A stretch of 22,250 nucleotides of DNA from JAZRGE01 sp045644025 (GTDB taxonomy: Bacteria; Bacillota; Clostridia; Oscillospirales; Acutalibacteraceae), in contig JAZRGE010000029.1 in NCBI GenBank assembly GCA_045644025.1, positions 1 to 22,250 of the forward strand. The letters are read 5' to 3'. The translations under genes and the position numbers were made by a program. Shown one piece after another: positions 14,568 to 22,233 of the stretch (its first letter is position 1; each line of letters begins with the position of its first letter). The notes below the pieces were generated by a model, which ran no database searches, was not told the origin of the DNA, and saw only the letters and a list, made by a program, of their open reading frames with translations.

Positions 14568-15118
14568 CAGCCCATCACGTGGTAGGCAAGATCGGCTATT
14601 TCGTAGATAGTCTCGGCCTTATCCTCGGCCTTGGCGGCGATGATCACCTCGGTGCATTCTTCGCCCACCTTCTTAAGGATCTTATCTAAGCCTTTTTCAA
14701 AAAGATAGGTGGTGTAGGATCCTTCTTTTTTATCTACCTTGCGGCCGCGGATAAGCTCCATAAGGCCATCGTAGGAAAATTCTTTAAGCTCTTCGCTTTC
14801 CCAAACGGGATTGGTGAAGCAGGAAAAAGTGCCGGTGTGGCAGGCAGGGCCCATAGGCTCCACCTCCACCACCAGAGCATCGCTGTCGCAATCGGTGGTG
14901 ATGGAAACGATCTTCTGGTAGTTGCCGCTGGTCTCACCCTTAAGCCAAAGCTCTTGGCGGGAGCGGCTGAAGAAGCAGGTGAGCCCCTTTTCCATAGAAA
15001 TTGCCAGGCTTTCGGCGTTCATATAAGCCAGGGTGAGCACCTTTTTGGAAACGGTGTCTACCACTACGGCAGGGATAAGACCGTTCTGATCGAATTTAAG
15101 GGAATTGATATCTAACAT
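14567..15118 (-). CDS. hisIE: Bifunctional phosphoribosyl-AMP cyclohydrolase / phosphoribosyl-ATP pyrophosphatase, C-terminally truncated
   Basis: A 183-residue HisI-HisE fusion for steps 2 and 3 of histidine synthesis: PR-ATP to PR-AMP, then ring opening to ProFAR. The HisI domain (about 1-110) has the metal-binding CDSDALVVEVE and GPACHTGTFSCF motifs. The HisE domain (about 114-183) has KVGEECTEVIIAAK and the start of the EIADLAYHVM helix. The frame then stops right after YHVMG. Full-length proteins run about 205-215 residues. The missing end is found in the next frame (14472-14567), and restoring one base near 14571-14573 would give about 215 residues. An AAAGGA site lies 7-8 nt before the ATG, 14 nt after hisF. 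The HisI half should work; HisE activity is doubtful. Confidence 0.9.
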   Translation of the reverse strand: MLDINSLKFDQNGLIPAVVVDTVSKKVLTLAYMNAESLAISMEKGLTCFFSRSRQELWLKGETSGNYQKIVSITTDCDSDALVVEVEPMGPACHTGTFSCFTNPVWESEELKEFSYDGLMELIRGRKVDKKEGSYTTYLFEKGLDKILKKVGEECTEVIIAAKAEDKAETIYEIADLAYHVMG

Positions 15119-15132
15119 TTTAATCGTCCTTT

Positions 15133-15894
15133 CTAATTAAGCCTGGCGGGAATGCCTGCGGCCAGCATTTCTTTTTTGAGATCCGCGATCTTCACCTCGC
15201 CGAAGTGGAATATGCTGGCGGCAAGGCCTGCATCCACCTTGGGCAGAGCATTAAAGAGCTTGATAAAATCGGCGGAGCAGCCCGCTCCTCCCGATGCGAT
15301 CACAGGCACGTTCACGGCATCGCAAACAGCGCTAAGCATCTCCAGATCGAAGCCCTGCTTCACGCCGTCGGTATCAATGGAGTTCACAACTATTTCGCCC
15401 GCTCCGCTGCCAACACAGCGCTTTATCCATTCGATGGCTTCAAGCCCTGTGTCTTCTCGGCCGCCCTTGGCAAAAACACGGAATTCCTTGCCCACGCGCT
15501 TAATATCCACCGAAAGCACTACGCATTGATCGCCGTAGAGCTTGGCGGCTTCTTCCACAAGGGCAGGATTTCGAATAGCGCCCGAGTTCACGCTCACCTT
15601 ATCGGCACCGCAGCCAAGAACTCTCTCAAAATCGGCAACGGTGTTGATTCCGCCGCCCACCGTGAGCGGGATAAAAACTTTTCGTGCAGTTTCGCACAAG
15701 ATATCGGTGAAAAGCTTTCTTCCTTCGCTGGAAGCGGTGATATCGTAGAAGACCAGCTCGTCGGCTCCGCAGGAGCTGTAGTATTCGGCCAGCTTCACGG
15801 GGCCCGCCACGTCGCCCAGCCCTTGGAAATTCACGCCCTTCACCACTCTGCCGTCCTTCACGTCCAGGCAGGGGATAATTCTTTTTGTTATCAT
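15133..15894 (-). CDS. hisF: Imidazole glycerol phosphate synthase, cyclase subunit
   Basis: A 253-residue TIM-barrel enzyme that uses ammonia from HisH to convert PRFAR into imidazole glycerol phosphate and AICAR. The catalytic aspartates are Asp11 (CLDVKDGRVVKG) and Asp130 (VVLSVDIKR). The phosphate-binding loops TVGGGI (78-83) and the IASGGAG segment are clear. The length is typical. Its ATG overlaps the hisA stop in an ATGA, so translation is coupled. It is followed by hisIE after 14 nt. AICAR links the step back to purine synthesis. Confidence 0.98.
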   Translation of the reverse strand: MITKRIIPCLDVKDGRVVKGVNFQGLGDVAGPVKLAEYYSSCGADELVFYDITASSEGRKLFTDILCETARKVFIPLTVGGGINTVADFERVLGCGADKVSVNSGAIRNPALVEEAAKLYGDQCVVLSVDIKRVGKEFRVFAKGGREDTGLEAIEWIKRCVGSGAGEIVVNSIDTDGVKQGFDLEMLSAVCDAVNVPVIASGGAGCSADFIKLFNALPKVDAGLAASIFHFGEVKIADLKKEMLAAGIPARLN

Positions 15895-16604
15895 TTGGCC
15901 ACCTCTATTGCTTTTTGCAGGTCGATAGCGCCCGTGTAGTAGGCTTTGCCTATAATTGCGCCGTAGATGCCGCTGTTCTTTAGGCGGATAATATCTTCCA
16001 TAGAAGAGACACCGCCCGAAGCGATTATCTGCATATCCAGCTCCTTGGAGAGCTGATCGTAGAGCTCGTGATTTGTGCCCTGCATTGCGCCGTCTTTGGA
16101 AATATCGGTGCAGATCACGGTGCCAATGCCGAAACTTTGCATCTTAAGGCAGAAATCCTGCGCTGTGAGGTTGGATTTCTCCGTCCATCCCTTAATGGCC
16201 ACAAAACCATCCTTGATATCGGCGCCAATAGCTATCTTTTTGCCCCATTTCTCGGCGGCTTCACGGGCAAATTCGGGATCCGAAACGGCGGCTGTGCCCA
16301 GGATCACCCTATCCACCCCTGCGTTCAGGTAGCGGTCCACCACTTCCATGTTGCGGATGCCGCCTCCCACCTGGCAGAAGAGACCTGTTTGCTCTTTTAT
16401 GCGGCAGATTGTCTCTAAATTAGGGGTCTCGCCCGTTTTGGCGCCCTCCAGATCCACCATGTGGATAAATTCTGCGCCTGCGGCCTTAAAATCGGCGGCC
16501 ACGGCGGCAGGGTCGGGGTTGTAGATTGTCATTTGATTATAATCGCCTTTATAAAGGCGCACGGCGTTGCCGCCGAAAAGATCTATTGCAGGAAAGATAT
16601 TCAT
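15891..16604 (-). CDS. hisA: ProFAR isomerase (phosphoribosylformimino-AICAR-P isomerase)
   Basis: A 237-residue TIM-barrel isomerase for step 4: an Amadori rearrangement of ProFAR to PRFAR. The catalytic aspartates are Asp8 (FPAIDLFGG) and Asp129 (IGADIKDG). The QVGGGIR loop and the IASGGVSS phosphate loop are present. The pattern fits HisA and not the HisA/TrpF hybrid PriA of actinobacteria. The GGAG site overlaps the end of hisH, 8 nt upstream. It overlaps hisF by 4 nt. Confidence 0.97.
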   Translation of the reverse strand: MNIFPAIDLFGGNAVRLYKGDYNQMTIYNPDPAAVAADFKAAGAEFIHMVDLEGAKTGETPNLETICRIKEQTGLFCQVGGGIRNMEVVDRYLNAGVDRVILGTAAVSDPEFAREAAEKWGKKIAIGADIKDGFVAIKGWTEKSNLTAQDFCLKMQSFGIGTVICTDISKDGAMQGTNHELYDQLSKELDMQIIASGGVSSMEDIIRLKNSGIYGAIIGKAYYTGAIDLQKAIEVAK

Positions 16605-16612
16605 AAAAAAGA

Positions 16613-17227
16613 TTACTCCATTTCGCAGAAGGCTTTAAGTATTTTCAGGCCCACGTTTCCGCTTTTTTCGGGGTGGAACTGGCAACCCATCACGTTACCC
16701 TTGGCCACGGCGGCGGTGAGAGTGGCGCCGTATTCTGTGTTGGCTATCACCGATTCTTCGCAATTTGCGGCATAGTAGGAATGAACGAAATAAACGTGAT
16801 CTCCCTCGTTTATATATTTGAAAAGGGGATGCTTTGCTTCCCCGAAATTCAGAGCGTTCCAGCCAATGTGGGGGATCTTAAGCTCCTTGGGGGCAACGTC
16901 GGCTATAGGCACCACTGCGCCGGGGATAAGCCCTAAGCCTTTGTGGCAGCCGTATTCGCGGCTTTCCTGAAAGAGCATCTGCATTCCCAGGCATATACCC
17001 ATAATAGGCTTGCCAAGGGCGGCCTCTTCCAGCAGCACCTTATCCAGCCCGCTGGCTCTGAGCTTGGCGGCGGCATCCGAAAAGGCGCCCACGCCGGGGA
17101 GAATAATTTTTTCGGCGGCTTTTATCTCGGCCGCATCGGAGCTCACGATCACGTCTTCCCCAATAGCCGCAAAGGAGCTTTTAAGGGAAAAGAGATTGCC
17201 CACGCCATAATCTATGATTGCAACCAT
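16613..17227 (-). CDS. hisH: Imidazole glycerol phosphate synthase, glutaminase subunit
   Basis: A 204-residue class I glutamine amidotransferase that makes ammonia from glutamine and channels it into HisF. The catalytic triad is visible: Cys79 in GICLGMQ, and His185 and Glu187 in CQFHPEKSG. The PGVGAFSDA oxyanion-strand segment is at 44-52. Its ATG shares one base with the hisB stop (TAATG), so it depends on coupled translation; a weak GGAG-type site lies inside the end of hisB. It is followed by hisA after 8 nt. Confidence 0.97.
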   Translation of the reverse strand: MVAIIDYGVGNLFSLKSSFAAIGEDVIVSSDAAEIKAAEKIILPGVGAFSDAAAKLRASGLDKVLLEEAALGKPIMGICLGMQMLFQESREYGCHKGLGLIPGAVVPIADVAPKELKIPHIGWNALNFGEAKHPLFKYINEGDHVYFVHSYYAANCEESVIANTEYGATLTAAVAKGNVMGCQFHPEKSGNVGLKILKAFCEME

Positions 17228-17814
17228 TAAAGTACTCCTTTTGTAGAGGGGATTTCGTTTGCTGTGGCGGCGTCGATAGCCACGGCCTGACGCAGGCTTC
17301 GGGCCACCGATTTGAAGGTGCCTTCGATAATGTGGTGAGAATTTTTGCCATCCAGCTGCATAATGTGCAGAGTGAGATTGGCTTCTCTTATAAAGGCCAG
17401 CCAGAATTCCTCCACCAGCTCGGTATCAAAATCGCCCACCTTTTCCGTGGGGATCTGCAGCCCGAATGCCAGGTGGCTTCTGCCCGAGATATCCACGGCG
17501 GTGAGGATTAAGCTTTCGTCCATAGGAAGCATCATGCTGCCGTAGCGCTTGATGCCGCGCTTATCGCCCAGAGCTTCGCAAAAAGCCTTGCCCAGGCAAA
17601 TGCCGATGTCTTCGGCGGTGTGGTGATAATCCACGTAGGTATCGCCCACACAGGAAAGCTCCATATCAAATCTGCCGTGTTTGGTGAAAAGGGTGAGCAT
17701 ATGATCCAAAAAGCCGCAGCCTGTGGAAATTTTGCATTGGCCCGTGCCGTCAAGGCAAAGAGAGAGAGAAATATCGGTTTCTTCGGTTTTGCGAATTATC
17801 TCGGCTTTTCTCAT
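17227..17814 (-). CDS. hisB: Imidazoleglycerol-phosphate dehydratase
   Basis: A 195-residue manganese enzyme that dehydrates imidazole glycerol phosphate to imidazole acetol phosphate. The metal-binding motifs are GFLDHML (His38), DYHHTAEDIGI (His64, His65, Glu68) and the C-terminal NSHHIIE. The protein is the monofunctional form: it has no HAD-type histidinol-phosphatase domain as in E. coli HisB. The phosphatase step must therefore be supplied by another gene, which is not in this window. It overlaps hisC by 4 nt (ATGA) and hisH by 1 nt. Confidence 0.98.
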   Translation of the reverse strand: MRKAEIIRKTEETDISLSLCLDGTGQCKISTGCGFLDHMLTLFTKHGRFDMELSCVGDTYVDYHHTAEDIGICLGKAFCEALGDKRGIKRYGSMMLPMDESLILTAVDISGRSHLAFGLQIPTEKVGDFDTELVEEFWLAFIREANLTLHIMQLDGKNSHHIIEGTFKSVARSLRQAVAIDAATANEIPSTKGVL

Positions 17815-18875
17815 TTTGCTTCCTCCAGAATTTTTTTGGTGATATTTAGCATCTTCTCCATCTGCTCCTTGGTGCCTATGGTGATGCGGTTGTAGTCGGT
17901 GAGCCTTTCGGTGCCGAAGTGGCGCACGAGCACACCGTTTTCTTTAAGCTTGATATAAAGCTCCTCGCCGCTTATCCTATCGCTTTTGGCAAAAAGGAAA
18001 TTGGTGCAGGAGGGCACCACGTAAAAGCCCATTTTGCGAAGCTCATCGGCGGTGAATTCTCGGTTATTAATGATCTCTTGGCAGTTGGCTTTGGTGTAGG
18101 CTTCGTCTGCAAGAGAGCCCACGCCTGCCGCCATAGTCATCTTATTGATATTATAAGGGTTGGTGGAATAGCGGATGGTGTTCATATCCCTTATTATCTC
18201 TTCGCAAGCAAAGCCGAAACCCAGCCTGCCGCCTGCCAGAGAGCGGGATTTGGAGAATGTTTGTGTCACCAGCAGATTATCGTATTTATTTATAAGCGAC
18301 ACAGCGCTCTCGCCGCCGAAATCCACGTAGGCTTCGTCGATAAGCACTATTCTATCGGGCTTGGACGCCACGATCTCCTCGATGGTGCCTAAGGGCAGAG
18401 CAATGCCTGTGGGGGCATTGGGGTTGGCAATAAAGAGTGTGCCTTCCGCTGCCTTAAAGGCTTCCACATCCAGAGAGAAATCGGGCAGCAGGGGAATCTC
18501 CTTAAAGGGCACGCCGTGGAGATTGGCAAACACCTTGTAGAATCCGTAGGTGATATCGGCAAAAACAGCAGGGGTAGATTCATCACAATAGGCCATAAAG
18601 GCAAAATTGAGAATCTCATCGCTGCCGTTGGTGGGGCAGATATTGCTCTTTTGCACCCCGAATACTTCGGCCGCCTTATCCAGAAGGATATTGCATTCCG
18701 GATCGGGATAAAGATTAAGAAGCTCGGCTGCCTTGGCTGCTTCTGCCACCGCCTTTTCGGAAGGGGGGAAGGGGGATTCATTTGTGTTAAGTTTTATGTA
18801 TTTTTTGTCCTGAGGTTGCTCTCCCGGGGTGTAGGGCAAAAGCGAGGCAACTCTCTTGTTGGCAAATCGACTCAT
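17811..18875 (-). CDS. hisC: Histidinol-phosphate aminotransferase
   Basis: A 354-residue PLP enzyme that transfers an amino group from glutamate to imidazole acetol phosphate. The Schiff-base lysine is Lys209 in TQTFSKSRSLAGGRLGF. LNTNESPFPPS (29-39), NGSDEIL (83-89), NPNAPTG (151-157) and IDEAYVDFG are all typical of HisC. The length is normal. It overlaps hisD by 4 nt upstream and hisB by 4 nt downstream (both ATGA). Unlike the aminotransferase at 3045, its pathway is fixed by context. Confidence 0.97.
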   Translation of the reverse strand: MSRFANKRVASLLPYTPGEQPQDKKYIKLNTNESPFPPSEKAVAEAAKAAELLNLYPDPECNILLDKAAEVFGVQKSNICPTNGSDEILNFAFMAYCDESTPAVFADITYGFYKVFANLHGVPFKEIPLLPDFSLDVEAFKAAEGTLFIANPNAPTGIALPLGTIEEIVASKPDRIVLIDEAYVDFGGESAVSLINKYDNLLVTQTFSKSRSLAGGRLGFGFACEEIIRDMNTIRYSTNPYNINKMTMAAGVGSLADEAYTKANCQEIINNREFTADELRKMGFYVVPSCTNFLFAKSDRISGEELYIKLKENGVLVRHFGTERLTDYNRITIGTKEQMEKMLNITKKILEEAK

Positions 18876-20155
18876 TTTAATTCATCCTCTGTGCGGATAA
18901 TAGCGCTCTTGGCGTGGGCTGTGAGGCCCTCTTTTTCGGCAAAGTATGCTACGTCGGTAGCCACCCTGCCAAGGGCGTTTTTGGTGTAGTAGGTGTATTG
19001 GGTCTTCTTCACAAAATCATCCACCGAAAGGGGGCTGGAGAATTTTGCCGTGCCGCTGGTGGGGAGGGTGTGATTGGGGCCGGCAAAATAATCGCCCAGC
19101 GCTTCGGGGCAATATTTACCCATAAAGATAGATCCTGCGTGGCGGATGGAATCCAGATAATCAAAGGGATTATCCACGCAAAGCTCCAGATGCTCGGGGG
19201 CAATCTCGTTGGCGATCTCAATGGCGGCCGAAAGATCGTCTGCCACGATTATCTTGCCGTTTTCATCGATAGAAACGCGTGCGATCTCGGCGCGGGAAAG
19301 CATCGGGATCTGCCTTTCCAGCTCTTCACTCACCTTTTCGGCCAGAGCAGCCGAATCGGTCACGAGCACGGCCGAAGCCATTTTATCGTGCTCGGCCTGG
19401 GAGAGCAGATCGGCGGCTACGTATTTTGGGTTGGCGGTGGAATCGGCCACCACAAGAATCTCGCTGGGGCCTGCTATCATATCAATGGAAACGGTGCCGA
19501 ACACCTGCTTTTTTGCTTCGGCCACAAAGGCGTTGCCGGGGCCCACTATTTTATCCACCTTGGGCACCGATTCAGTGCCGTAGGCCAGAGCGGCAATGGC
19601 CTGAGCGCCGCCCAGCTTAAATATCTTATCCACTCCTGCCACGTAGGCGGCGGCCAGAATCACGTCGGCCACCTTGCCGTCGGCAGAAGGGGGTGTGACC
19701 ATCACAACTTCCTTCACACCTGCAATTTTGGCTGGAATAGCATCCATAAGCACGGTGGAGGGATAGGCGGCGGTGCCGCCGGGCACGTAAAGGCCGGCTC
19801 TATCCACGGGGATCACCTTTTGGCCCATCACAATGCCGTCTTCATCGTTGATAATAAAGCTGTTTCGCACCTGAGCCTTGTGGAATTTCGTGATATTTTC
19901 GGCAGCCCTTTTAAGGATGTCCAGGAATTTAGGCTCCACGGCGGCCACGGCAGCCTCGATCTCCTCGGGGCTAACCTGCAGGGCGCTGAGCTTAGCTTTA
20001 TCAAACTTTTCGCAGTATTCAAAAAGGGCAGCGTCGCCCCTTTCGCGCACGTTGGCTATAATATCGGCCACTATTCCCTCAACCTTTGCCTGAGGAATGG
20101 TGCGGGCAAAAATCTCGCTGTTTGCCACCTGGCCATATTTCATAATTTTTATCAT
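18872..20155 (-). CDS. hisD: Histidinol dehydrogenase
   Basis: A 427-residue zinc enzyme that oxidises histidinol to histidine with two NAD+. Recognised motifs are VPGGTAAYPS (124-133), IVGPGNAFVAEAK (203-215), IDMIAGPSEI (224-233), the zinc ligands Gln253 and His256 in LSQAEHDK, the catalytic Glu-His in APEHLELC, DYFAGPNHTLPT, and the C-terminal zinc-ligand histidine in LTAHAKSA. The length matches the family. Its ATG overlaps the hisG stop by 4 nt. A second in-frame ATG lies four codons on. Confidence 0.98.
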   Translation of the reverse strand: MIKIMKYGQVANSEIFARTIPQAKVEGIVADIIANVRERGDAALFEYCEKFDKAKLSALQVSPEEIEAAVAAVEPKFLDILKRAAENITKFHKAQVRNSFIINDEDGIVMGQKVIPVDRAGLYVPGGTAAYPSTVLMDAIPAKIAGVKEVVMVTPPSADGKVADVILAAAYVAGVDKIFKLGGAQAIAALAYGTESVPKVDKIVGPGNAFVAEAKKQVFGTVSIDMIAGPSEILVVADSTANPKYVAADLLSQAEHDKMASAVLVTDSAALAEKVSEELERQIPMLSRAEIARVSIDENGKIIVADDLSAAIEIANEIAPEHLELCVDNPFDYLDSIRHAGSIFMGKYCPEALGDYFAGPNHTLPTSGTAKFSSPLSVDDFVKKTQYTYYTKNALGRVATDVAYFAEKEGLTAHAKSAIIRTEDELK

Positions 20156-20790
20156 TTTGCTTCCTCCATCTGGGATTTAAGTTCTTTCACAATTTTTTCT
20201 ATCTGCTCGTTCTTAAACTTAAAGCCCGATTTGTTGGCAATAAGCCTGGCCGAAATGGGGAAGATCTCCTCAAAGACCGAGAGATTGTTTTCCTTAAGTG
20301 TGGTGCCCGTTTCCACAATATCCACTATCACGTCCGAAAGGTCGAGTATGGGGGCAATTTCGATAGAGCCGTTGAGATGAATGATATCGATATCGCGGCC
20401 CATGGATGCGTAGTATTTAGCGGCTACGTTGGAAAACTTGGTGGCAACGCGGAGTGTTCGGCGGCGGTCGTCGCGGAAATCGTTTTTGGCGGCCACGGCC
20501 ATTCGGCATTTACCGATGCCCAGATCTAAAAGCTCGTAAACGTCGGGTTCATATTCCAGCAAAATATCCTTGCCGGCCACGCCGATATCGGCGGCGCCGC
20601 GCTCCACGTAGATGGCTACGTCGGAGGGCTTCACCCAGAAGTAGCGTACGCCTGCTTCTTCGTTCTCAAAAATGAGTTTACGGTTGTTCTCTTTAATTGA
20701 AGGGCAAGGGAAGCCTGCTTTTTCAAACATAGCGTAAACCTTTTCGCCCAGCCTGCCCTTGGGCAGAGCCACGTTAAGCATTGTCTTCAA
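20152..20790 (-). CDS. hisG: ATP phosphoribosyltransferase, short form catalytic subunit
   Basis: A 212-residue short-form HisG, which joins ATP to PRPP in the first and committed step. It has the N-terminal ALPKGRLGEK, the GAADIGVAGKDIL segment (about 65-77) and the phosphate-binding IVDIVETGTTLKEN. It lacks the C-terminal histidine-sensing domain of long HisG, so it needs HisZ for activity and feedback. The start is probably a TTG at 20790, because GGAGGTG lies 7 nt ahead of it. The in-frame ATG at 20781 is 16 nt from that site. With the TTG start the gene overlaps hisZ by 17 nt, with the ATG start by 8 nt. It overlaps hisD by 4 nt. Confidence 0.97.
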   Translation of the reverse strand: MKTMLNVALPKGRLGEKVYAMFEKAGFPCPSIKENNRKLIFENEEAGVRYFWVKPSDVAIYVERGAADIGVAGKDILLEYEPDVYELLDLGIGKCRMAVAAKNDFRDDRRRTLRVATKFSNVAAKYYASMGRDIDIIHLNGSIEIAPILDLSDVIVDIVETGTTLKENNLSVFEEIFPISARLIANKSGFKFKNEQIEKIVKELKSQMEEAK

Positions 20791-21883
20791 TCTTGCGCAC
20801 CTCCGCGTTGGAAATTTTATAAACAGATTTATAAGAAGCCTTTTGGGGCATCTGCCTTGCCGTGATCACGCTCATGCCCAGCCCGCGCAGATATTCTGCG
20901 GCGGCGGCTACGTCGCTTATCTCGGAAGTATCGTCGTAGAGCAGAAGGGTGTTGGCAGAATCGGATTCGGCCTCTTGCAGCCTTTCCAGCAGATCGGGAT
21001 AAACAGCAAAGCCCACGGCTCCGCCGTTTCTGCCCATCTTCTTCATCAGCTTGCCGTATTGGCCGCCCGAAAGCACGGCCGAGGGCACGCCCATTATATA
21101 TCCCTTAAACACCACGCCGTTGTAGTAGCCGAAATCGGTGCCTGCCGAGAAATCTATGTTCACGTGGGCGGCGATCTCCATAGGCAGAGTATCCAAAAGC
21201 AGATCCAGATTGCGAATGCCTGCCAGATATTTTTCGGGCAGCACGGCTGCCAGAGCGGGCAGAGCCTTGTAGGCAGGGCCATAGATAGCGGCCACTTTGC
21301 AAAGCAGCTGGGCGTTTTCTTCGGACACACCTGCCTTGGCGCAGGCCTCTGCAAGCCCGTGGATGTTCTTTTCGGCCAGAGCGGCGGCAATAAGCTTTCT
21401 ATCGGCCTTGGCCACTCCCCAATCTTCAAACATATCGGAAAGTATGCCTAAGTGGCACACATCCAGCACGCTGTTGGGAGAGAGCTCTCGCAGGCTCTCA
21501 CCTGCTAATCTCAGCACCTCGGCCACCGAGAAATCGTCGATCTCGCCCATGCATTCCAGGCCGATCTGGGGAATCTCGCGGTATCCGTCGCCACCCTTGG
21601 GCACGCGATAAACCTTTTCGTCGTAGTACACCTTCTGAACGCCGTCTTCGCCGCGGCCGTTCTTTATAATAGAAAGGGTAACGTCGGGCTTGAGAGCCAT
21701 CAGCTTTCCGCCCAGATCGGTGAAGGTGATAACACCCTCCGAAATAAGGGAATCACCGTAGCGTACGTAAAGATCGTATTCTTCGAATTTGCTCATCTCA
21801 TAGCGAGTGTAGCCGTAGTTTTCATAAACAGCGCGCAGCTTGTAGGAGATGCGCTCCTGATTGTTCATATAAAGCTTGCTCAT
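20774..21883 (-). CDS. hisZ: ATP phosphoribosyltransferase regulatory subunit
   Basis: A 369-residue paralogue of histidyl-tRNA synthetase that lacks charging activity and forms the histidine-sensing hetero-octamer with short HisG. Class II synthetase-like segments are seen: a motif-2-like stretch around KVYYDEKVYRVPKGGDGYREIPQIGLE (given by its ends), DFSAGTDFGYYNGVVFKGY, and the late GGQYGKL and AVGFAVYPDLLERL. There is no C-terminal anticodon-binding domain beyond about 90 residues. Its ATG shares one base with the stop of hisR (TAATG). The pairing with a short HisG confirms the call. Confidence 0.96.
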   Translation of the reverse strand: MSKLYMNNQERISYKLRAVYENYGYTRYEMSKFEEYDLYVRYGDSLISEGVITFTDLGGKLMALKPDVTLSIIKNGRGEDGVQKVYYDEKVYRVPKGGDGYREIPQIGLECMGEIDDFSVAEVLRLAGESLRELSPNSVLDVCHLGILSDMFEDWGVAKADRKLIAAALAEKNIHGLAEACAKAGVSEENAQLLCKVAAIYGPAYKALPALAAVLPEKYLAGIRNLDLLLDTLPMEIAAHVNIDFSAGTDFGYYNGVVFKGYIMGVPSAVLSGGQYGKLMKKMGRNGGAVGFAVYPDLLERLQEAESDSANTLLLYDDTSEISDVAAAAEYLRGLGMSVITARQMPQKASYKSVYKISNAEVRKIEDNA

Positions 21884-22182
21884 TACTTGCTCTCCTCCAT
21901 GCGGGAAATGGCGGTCTTGTAGCCGCCTGCGCCGTAGTTAAGGCATTTGTTCACGCGGCAAATGGTGGCGGTGGAGACGTTTGTTTTCTCCACAACCTCC
22001 TGATAGTTGTGCCCCGCGCTTAAAAGCTCGGCCACTTCCAGCCTTTGCGACATATCCTGGATTTCCTTGATCGTGCAGATATCTTCAAAAAAGGCATAGC
22101 ACTCCTCCGCATTTTTGAGAGTGAGCACTGCCTGCATCAGCGTATCAATAGATTTGGTATGGAAATCGCTCATTAAATTCAC
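21883..22182 (-). CDS. hisR: TrpR-like YerC/HisR family transcriptional regulator
   Basis: A 99-residue helical DNA-binding protein of the YerC/YecD TrpR-related family. The sequence follows Bacillus YerC as I recall it: TLKNAEECYAFFEDICTIKEIQDMSQRLEVAELL, then a helix-turn-helix YQEVVEKTNVSTATICRVNKCLNYG (given by its parts). Family members have been proposed, from comparative genomics, to repress histidine genes, and being first in a his operon supports that here. The start may be GTG at 22182, with AGGA 7 nt upstream, or ATG at 22173. It overlaps hisZ by 1 nt. A palindrome in the promoter would allow autoregulation of the whole operon. Histidine as corepressor is inference. Confidence 0.9.
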   Translation of the reverse strand: MNLMSDFHTKSIDTLMQAVLTLKNAEECYAFFEDICTIKEIQDMSQRLEVAELLSAGHNYQEVVEKTNVSTATICRVNKCLNYGAGGYKTAISRMEESK

Positions 22183-22204
22183 CGTTCTTTCCTATGATTT
22201 CAAC

Positions 22205-22233
22205 ATTTTATCACTTTACTTTGGTGAAGTCAA
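22205..22233 (-). promoter_or_regulatory. Promoter of the histidine operon
   Basis: On the minus strand a -35 TTGACT (22233-22228) and a -10 TAAAAT (22210-22205) are 17 bp apart, 22-31 bp ahead of the first start codon. The leader is about 15-25 nt, too short for a T-box or a leader-peptide attenuator. Confidence 0.85.
22213..22230. promoter_or_regulatory. 18-bp palindrome in the his promoter (candidate HisR operator)
   Basis: ACTTTAC-TTTG-GTGAAGT has 7-bp arms with one mismatch. It fills the space between -35 and -10, overlapping 3 bp of the -35. A bound repressor would block RNA polymerase. The gene encoded next is a TrpR-like regulator, the natural candidate ligand. Confidence 0.6.

Noticed and set aside
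1060..20000. Very frequent TCGGC/GCCGA strings throughout the window
   Set aside because: They follow from Ala (GCC) and Pro (CCC) codons before Glu or Asp codons on the minus strand, so a codon-context preference explains them without a site-specific role.
18914..20380. A 488-codon plus-strand open frame opposite hisD and hisG
   Set aside because: It is antisense to two clear enzymes, its translation is His/Gly-rich without motifs, and it has no ribosome binding site. It is a shadow of the biased codon use on the other strand.
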